NCBI RefSeq assembly: GCF_029867415.1
Contig: NC_081184.1
Span: forward strand, 74,560,364 to 74,624,363
Direction of reading: 5' to 3'
DNA length: 64,000 nt
From: Vicia villosa
Lineage: Eukaryota > Streptophyta > Magnoliopsida > Fabales > Fabaceae
Each line of letters opens with the position of its first letter. Positions within the stretch are counted from its first letter, which is position 1. The notes beneath the pieces are model-generated. The model searched no databases. It saw only the letters and a program-made list of their open reading frames with translations, and was not told the origin of the DNA. Positions 59,501-64,000 of this stretch are shown one piece after another. The position numbers and the translations under genes were made by a program.

Positions 59501-60534
59501 TGAATCAATTTCTCTACATGACTTTTTAACTAAGAGAACATAGTTATGATTATGAAGCAAAATTGGACTGGTTGTAGTACATCCTGTTGAATAGTGTTGC
59601 TGCAGCATCTCATGTTTTATCACCAAGAATAAAATTGTACATACTCTAAATTCTTTTGCAACAAACAAACAAAATCTTCAAAAGAACAATCATAATCAAA
59701 TTAGTGATATATTTATCTTCATTCGGAGAAAATTAACAATCACATGCTAATAATTTTTCTATGATGCTTCCACTATTGAAAGTTTGTTGAGAGTTCACTC
59801 AAAAATTTAGTGAAAATTCATGGCGGAATTTTATCAATCACATAGTAGGCATTTATGCAACTATATTAAAGAAACAAACCACTAAAATAGGAATGGAAAA
59901 ATATAACTTATTATTGAAGATGATGAAGAAACCCTAAAATATATCATCAATATAACAAATCTCCAACCTATTTTTTCTTATTTTCACATGAGTTCAATCA
60001 AGGAAGATTAGCATCACATATCAATGGCAGCAGCAAAACATTATCAGAGAATTGGCAGATGACTAACTGTTTGACCAATAGCTTATTTGAGTTATACATA
60101 GTAGATATCATAAAAAAATAAACTCAAACTCATAGTCATATTGAAATGAAGAAATATCAAAATATATATGAGTTTGATAACATCTCTAAAATTTAAAGCA
60201 CCACTTTCATATAACTAAAAAAAATAAGGACAGACCTTATTTGGATCAACAACGTAAAGATAAAGGACATGTGAAACACTGATATTTGCCATATCATCAT
60301 CAATTGCTCCACCATGATAGATTATTCTCTAAATGCGAAAACAGATTATTATTAGTAAAAAAACTAAACAAAAATTGAATACTTAACCTTAAGCAATATT
60401 AAGAGTAAGAAATACATACATATTGGAAACGCTGACTTATAACAATCTGGAAACGTTCCTCCACCATTGGAGGCGGTCCTTGTCCTTGAGCATAGACAGA
60501 CAAATAAGGCAAAGACGGGACACCCCAATACTCC
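56536..60534 (-). CDS. Unidentified multi-exon gene, C-terminal four exons
   Basis: I do not recognise this protein. Four open blocks on the minus strand join through three GT/AG introns, all in phase 0: 60534-60420 (38 codons, EYWGVPSLPYLSVYAQGQG...), 60328-60236 (31 codons, RIIYHGGAIDDDMANISV...), 56843-56754 (30 codons, VGCDCDCPHLKVQLHFKI...) and 56661-56536 (41 codons plus TGA, VPVALPIIFEPVDADEHT...). Together ~140 residues with a Cys-rich turn. The consistent phase is the main evidence for a real gene. The penultimate intron would be 3.4 kb and hold repeats. The 5' end is unresolved: an upstream block joins out of frame with its simplest donor. It could be a fast-evolving gene, a captured fragment or a recent pseudogene. 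Confidence 0.45.
56844..60235 (-). other. Putative 3.4-kb intron, repeat-rich
   Basis: No coding block recognised. It contains a mixed-composition island (57470-58140) with purine/pyrimidine-biased tracts, a single copy of the CACTTGGCAAACTTGCCAAA repeat at about 58485-58540 (related to the triplicate at 62127), and a two-copy GAGGCAAAATGA(C/T)A phrase near 58590-58640. Confidence 0.4.
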
Positions 60535-60613
60535 CTTTAAGAACAACCAATTCAAGTCAATAAATAAGACTAAGATAAAAGATATAACACATCAATAAGG
60601 CAAAAAAAATCAC

Positions 60614-60737
60614 CTTGTGGGCTAAATACCCTGACGATCTCAGGACCCCAAAATTCATCACCATACACGACTTTCAGGGAAGATTTTAGAGTAGTCTTTT
60701 TAAATTCTACAGATTTCCTCAATTTCCTGCAAATCAT
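60614..60737 (-). CDS. Possible upstream exon of the unidentified gene
   Basis: Begins with a possible ATG at 60737 (MICRKLRKSVEFKKTT) and runs through VVYGDEFWGPEIVRVFSPQ to a GT donor at 60614. With that donor the junction to the next block (60534) shifts frame. An internal donor GTATGG at about 60665 would instead keep frame. Either splice choice, or a frameshift in a decaying gene, is possible. Confidence 0.35.
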
Positions 60738-61260
60738 AGTAGGGTTTTATCCAATGGTTAAAAATAAATATCACAATAGGTTTTATCCCCTTGATAGAAA
60801 TCAAAGAGCAGCAAATTGAAAAACCTTGAAACATAAAAGCTTAGAAACACCTGCAAATAAAATGGAGAAGAAAGAATAAAAAACGCATTGTAGAGAGAAA
60901 AAACGGAGAAGATTGCCTGCAGATCTTTTCCTTCTCGAAACAAAACATTACAGAATTATGGTGGCGGAACAGCCGGGGGTTTCAGATGGTTTCCAATTTC
61001 ACCCTGCATCACCCGTCAGAGTCGAAGACTGTTATTGGCAGCAGCGCCGAGGGTAGAAACTTCTCCGATGAGAGTGTTTGGCAGTGATAGGGTGAGATGT
61101 AAATAGAAGCTTGAAGGAAGGTGAAGAGCGAACGGTTGAAGAGGGAAACAAATAGTGTGTTATAAAGTGAGACTAAGAGAGAAACATGGTGTGTTGAAAA
61201 AAGAGAGAATTTTGGTGGCTGGAGTGCATTGTGTGTTGTGATAATTAAGTACAAAACTTT
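60738..61260 (-). promoter_or_regulatory. Probable 5' UTR/promoter of the unidentified gene
   Basis: GC-richer than its surroundings at 60955-61110, with pyrimidine-rich tracts on the minus strand and a splice-acceptor-like TTTATTTGCAG at about 60850. Short frames here overlap and match nothing. Consistent with a non-coding first exon; not proof of transcription. Confidence 0.3.
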
Positions 61261-61436
61261 GTAAATAGAATTTGTCTCTTGGTTTCTTCACGTATTACAT
61301 GGAGAGTAGATTCCAAAAAAATTGAGAAAAGTGAAGCGTTTGATTTAAAGAATGGAAGAGAAGATAAAGCAGGCAGATTTAAGGGATTTTGTTCGATGAG
61401 CCTTTTGAGTAAAGAGGTGGTGGGTAATTAAGCCCT

Positions 61437-61437
<1 letters not shown>

Positions 61438-61494
<57 letters not shown>
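61438..61494. repeat. (AAT)n microsatellite
   Basis: About 19 ATA/AAT triplets, followed by ATTGATTTGAAACTGAATT, a phrase that also follows the next (AAT)n tract. Confidence 0.95.
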
Positions 61495-61740
61495 TTGATT
61501 TGAAACTGAATTTATATAACTTGTTTGGTATAAAAATTTATTAATAATAATAATATATAAATGAAAATATATATTCATTGTAAATTCCAAACGAATTTTG
61601 CACGTGGAGATAAAAAAATCAAAATTTAGTATAATAATTCCAAATTACATCCTATTTATTGGGAAGAAAATGAAATAAATAATTGGGATAAAAAAGAGGA
61701 TACATAATGACTTTTTAAGAGAAAGAAATCATGTGGTTGA

Positions 61741-61741
<1 letters not shown>

Positions 61742-61806
<65 letters not shown>
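61742..61806. repeat. (AAT)n microsatellite, duplicated context
   Basis: About 21 triplets, followed by the same ATTGATTTGAAACTGAATT and, further on, TGGTATAAAAATTTA-ATAATAATAATA as after the first tract. This indicates a ~300-bp segmental duplication around the repeat. Confidence 0.93.
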
Positions 61807-61807
<1 letters not shown>

Positions 61808-62126
61808 TTGATTTGAAACTGAATTGATTGAGCTTTTCATTTACATAATTTACATGGTATAAAAATTTAATAATAATAATAATAATAATATATAGATGTC
61901 TCCACTAACATAACGTTTATTAATAAAATATTTTCTTTACTTAATAATGTATTTGTTTTGAAGCTTTATTATATCGCAATCATTTTGTAAAAAGTACAAT
62001 TTTCAATTTTCAATAATTTTTTTTAATTAGATTTATACTCTTTCCAATAAATGTTTTGAATCAGCTAGATCATCAATAATAAATAATAATAAATAGTAGT
62101 TAGAAATTAGTGAAATAATTAATTAA

Positions 62127-62528
62127 TTAAGAATATAATAATTAAAGTTAATTATAATAAAATTACTATTAATAGCAAGTTTTTAAAAGGTAAGACTTCT
62201 AAGAAGATGCCACTTGGCAAACTTGCCAAAGAACTCATCTTACTTTTTTATATTGTATGATTAAGAATATAATAATTAAAGTTAATTATAGTAAAATTAC
62301 TATTAATAGCAAGTTTTTAAAAGGTAAGACTTCTAAGAAGATGCCACTTGGCAAACTTGCCAAAGAACTCATCTTACTTTTTTATATTGTATGATTAAGA
62401 ATATAATAATTAAAGTTAATTATAGTAAAATTACTATTAATAGCAAGTTTTTAAAAGGTAAGACTTCTAAGAAGATGCCACTTGGCAAACTTGCCAAAGA
62501 ACTCATCTTACTTTTTTATATTGTATGA
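62127..62528. repeat. 134-bp tandem triplicate with internal hairpin
   Basis: Units start TTAAGAATATAATAATTAAA at 62127, 62261 and 62395 and end TTTTTTATATTGTATGA. They are nearly identical (copy 1 differs at one or two sites). Each unit contains the hairpin TTGGCAA-AC-TTGCCAA. A diverged single copy of the unit's second half occurs at about 58485-58540. Confidence 0.95.
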
Positions 62529-63043
62529 TGATGTGAAAATCCCTTTTGAGCAGTTAAAAAATATTGAATACAAATTAAAGGATACAAATGTACTAGTACA
62601 AATTAATAGAATTTTGATATTAATGGATCTCCATAAAAAATAAGATTTTATATTAATTATTTTTTATTAATCTTCAATAAAAATGATATTATAAACTCTC
62701 TTCTTCTCTCCCTATTGTTAGTTTCATAAAACAAAACATTATTGGAATCTCTAACGATCAAAGATAATATTAATTTTTTATTTTATTCATTTGTTTTAAA
62801 TTAGAATTATATTATATTTTATTAAATAATCATATATCATTAAAAAATAATGTGTTGTTATATAGTTTTGAAAAAACTTATTAAGCATTTTAGAACGATA
62901 GCAAAAAATAATATAAAATTAATATTTTAATATAGTTTTTAAAAAACTTATCAAACACTCTATATATCAACTACGTCGTTCGAAACGACAAAGGAACTCA
63001 CCTTGAGGATCCTGGTTCCATTTACTCCATCAGTTTTTAGAAT
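62529..63043. other. AT-rich stretch, nothing recognised
   Basis: Two related phrases, TATAGTTTTGAAAAAACTTA and TATAGTTTTTAAAAAACTTA, occur near 62860 and 62930. No gene. Confidence 0.5.
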
Positions 63044-63493
63044 TAGGGGTGTGCAAAATATCCGGTTTTGATGTCCAAATTCATAATCAAATCTAAACCA
63101 TTTTTAAATATTCAGATATAATAAATATTCAGATATAATTGAATGGTTATTAACCTTATTAATGGTTTGGTTATTCATTTCATTTCTATAATCCGGATAT
63201 AATTAAATTGTTATTAACCGGTTAAATTATTTTGGATTCGGTTATAATTCGGTTATTATCCAAATCCAAATATTTTAATTCTCATAATATTAATTTTTTT
63301 TTGAAAAAAAGTATTTTTGGAAAATATAATTTTCAAAATTGGATTTTTTAAAAAAAAACGGTTATATAATCATAATCAAATTTATAACCAATTTTGATTA
63401 AAATATAATTATGGTTATATATTCAAACAATTTAAATAGTTTTAAAATGGTTATGGTTTAGTTTTTAAAAATAACCAACCATGCACACCTCTA
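63044..63493. mobile_element. hAT-like MITE, 450 bp
   Basis: Left end TAGGGGTGTGCAAAATA, right-end complement TAGAGGTGTGCATGGTTGG; such GGGGTGTGCA termini are common in plant hAT MITEs. The interior is rich in GGTTAT/ATAACC phrases on both strands, giving an imperfect foldback. No clear 8-bp target duplication is visible, so the ends may be slightly off. Confidence 0.65.
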
Positions 63494-64000
63494 TCCAAAA
63501 AGGATTTCTCACGTTTGAGAAAGAGAGAGAACAGAGCGTGAGAGATGAAGAACAGGGGAGAATCTTTGAAAGGGAAGAGGCGCATCACTATTGAGAGCTT
63601 TAGGTTTTTCTTTCTGTTCCATTTTCGTTTGGGCTGAACCATGAACCGTGCCCATTGGGTTTTCCAACTTGCATCACCTTGTTCTAACAATGCACCCCCT
63701 CGGCTGAATGTTTGACTTGGGCTTTCTCTTTGAGCCCATTTTTATTACACCCTTTATTTTATAGTTAGCCTATGTTTGTGGTTTTATCTTAATTGTTGTT
63801 TAAATTTCTAATTGTTTTATTATAAAACTATCAAAAAATATTTTAAAATTTATTTTATCATTAAAAATACTAAAAGTATGTTGTTTAAATTTAATTTCCT
63901 TTTAGAATTTAATATGCTTATTTCTTATTTTCTTTAGTTAATCTTGATTAATATTTGTTAGTATATTTTTGTCATTTTTCATGCATCATTTTCTATTTAC
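63494..64000. other. Window end, no gene assigned
   Basis: 63500-63720 is less AT-rich and has a GAGAGA tract followed by ATG at 63546 opening a ~30-codon frame (MKNRGESLKGKRRITIES). It may be the edge of a gene or UTR but cannot be supported. The remainder is AT-rich. Confidence 0.3.

Noticed and set aside
63451..63690. 79-codon minus-strand frame
   Set aside because: It overlaps the end of a hAT-like MITE and has no family resemblance.

Overview
This is a 64-kb window of a plant nuclear genome. It is very AT-rich, has intron-containing genes with GT/AG junctions, and is dominated by LTR retrotransposons and small inverted-repeat elements. The two recognisable host proteins and the retrotransposon families (Tat-type Ty3/gypsy, chromodomain Ty3/gypsy, Sirevirus-type Ty1/copia) suit a dicot, most likely a papilionoid legume. 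The legume assignment is inference from recollection of related sequences, not from a database search.

Layout. 1-4920: decayed Tat-lineage Ty3/gypsy on the minus strand, with an antisense coiled-coil reading frame at its 3' side, abutting a Ty1/copia fragment on the plus strand. 5654-9253: an 11-exon beta-1,3-galactosyltransferase gene (407 codons, all junctions in phase). 9254-22139: gene-poor DNA with a ~200-bp tandem repeat, two Tourist-like elements with long (TA)n tracts, a complete TRIM element, a Tat-type gag fragment and three foldback MITEs. 22140-45310: a nested retrotransposon stack. A minus-strand chromodomain gypsy element (22453-43763, target duplication CCATG) lies in an older Tat-like remnant. 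It has itself been invaded by a nearly intact plus-strand sibling (26524-34968, target duplication GAACT), a 5'-truncated Sirevirus with an env-like reading frame (35680-39008), and a solo LTR (40020-41567). 45650-47100: a tandem duplication interrupted by a MITE, plus small repeats. 47827-51055: a four-exon minus-strand gene for TRAPP subunit TRAPPC1/Bet5 (169 aa). 51494-53465: a hAT-type MITE and two Helitron-like 3' termini. 53466-56535: AT-rich repeats. 56536-61260: an unidentified minus-strand gene model. 61256-64000: trinucleotide repeats, a 134-bp triplicate and a hAT-like MITE.

The two confident host genes are housekeeping-type and functionally unrelated: Golgi glycosylation of cell-wall or arabinogalactan-type glycans, and vesicle tethering at ER-Golgi membranes. 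They show no sign of working together as a locus. No tRNA, rRNA or CRISPR-like locus was seen. The most unusual signal is that three LTR types in one nest each carry a dense array of a different short palindrome (CATACGCGTATG, CGCTTAGCG, TAGGTCGACCTA) inside the LTR.
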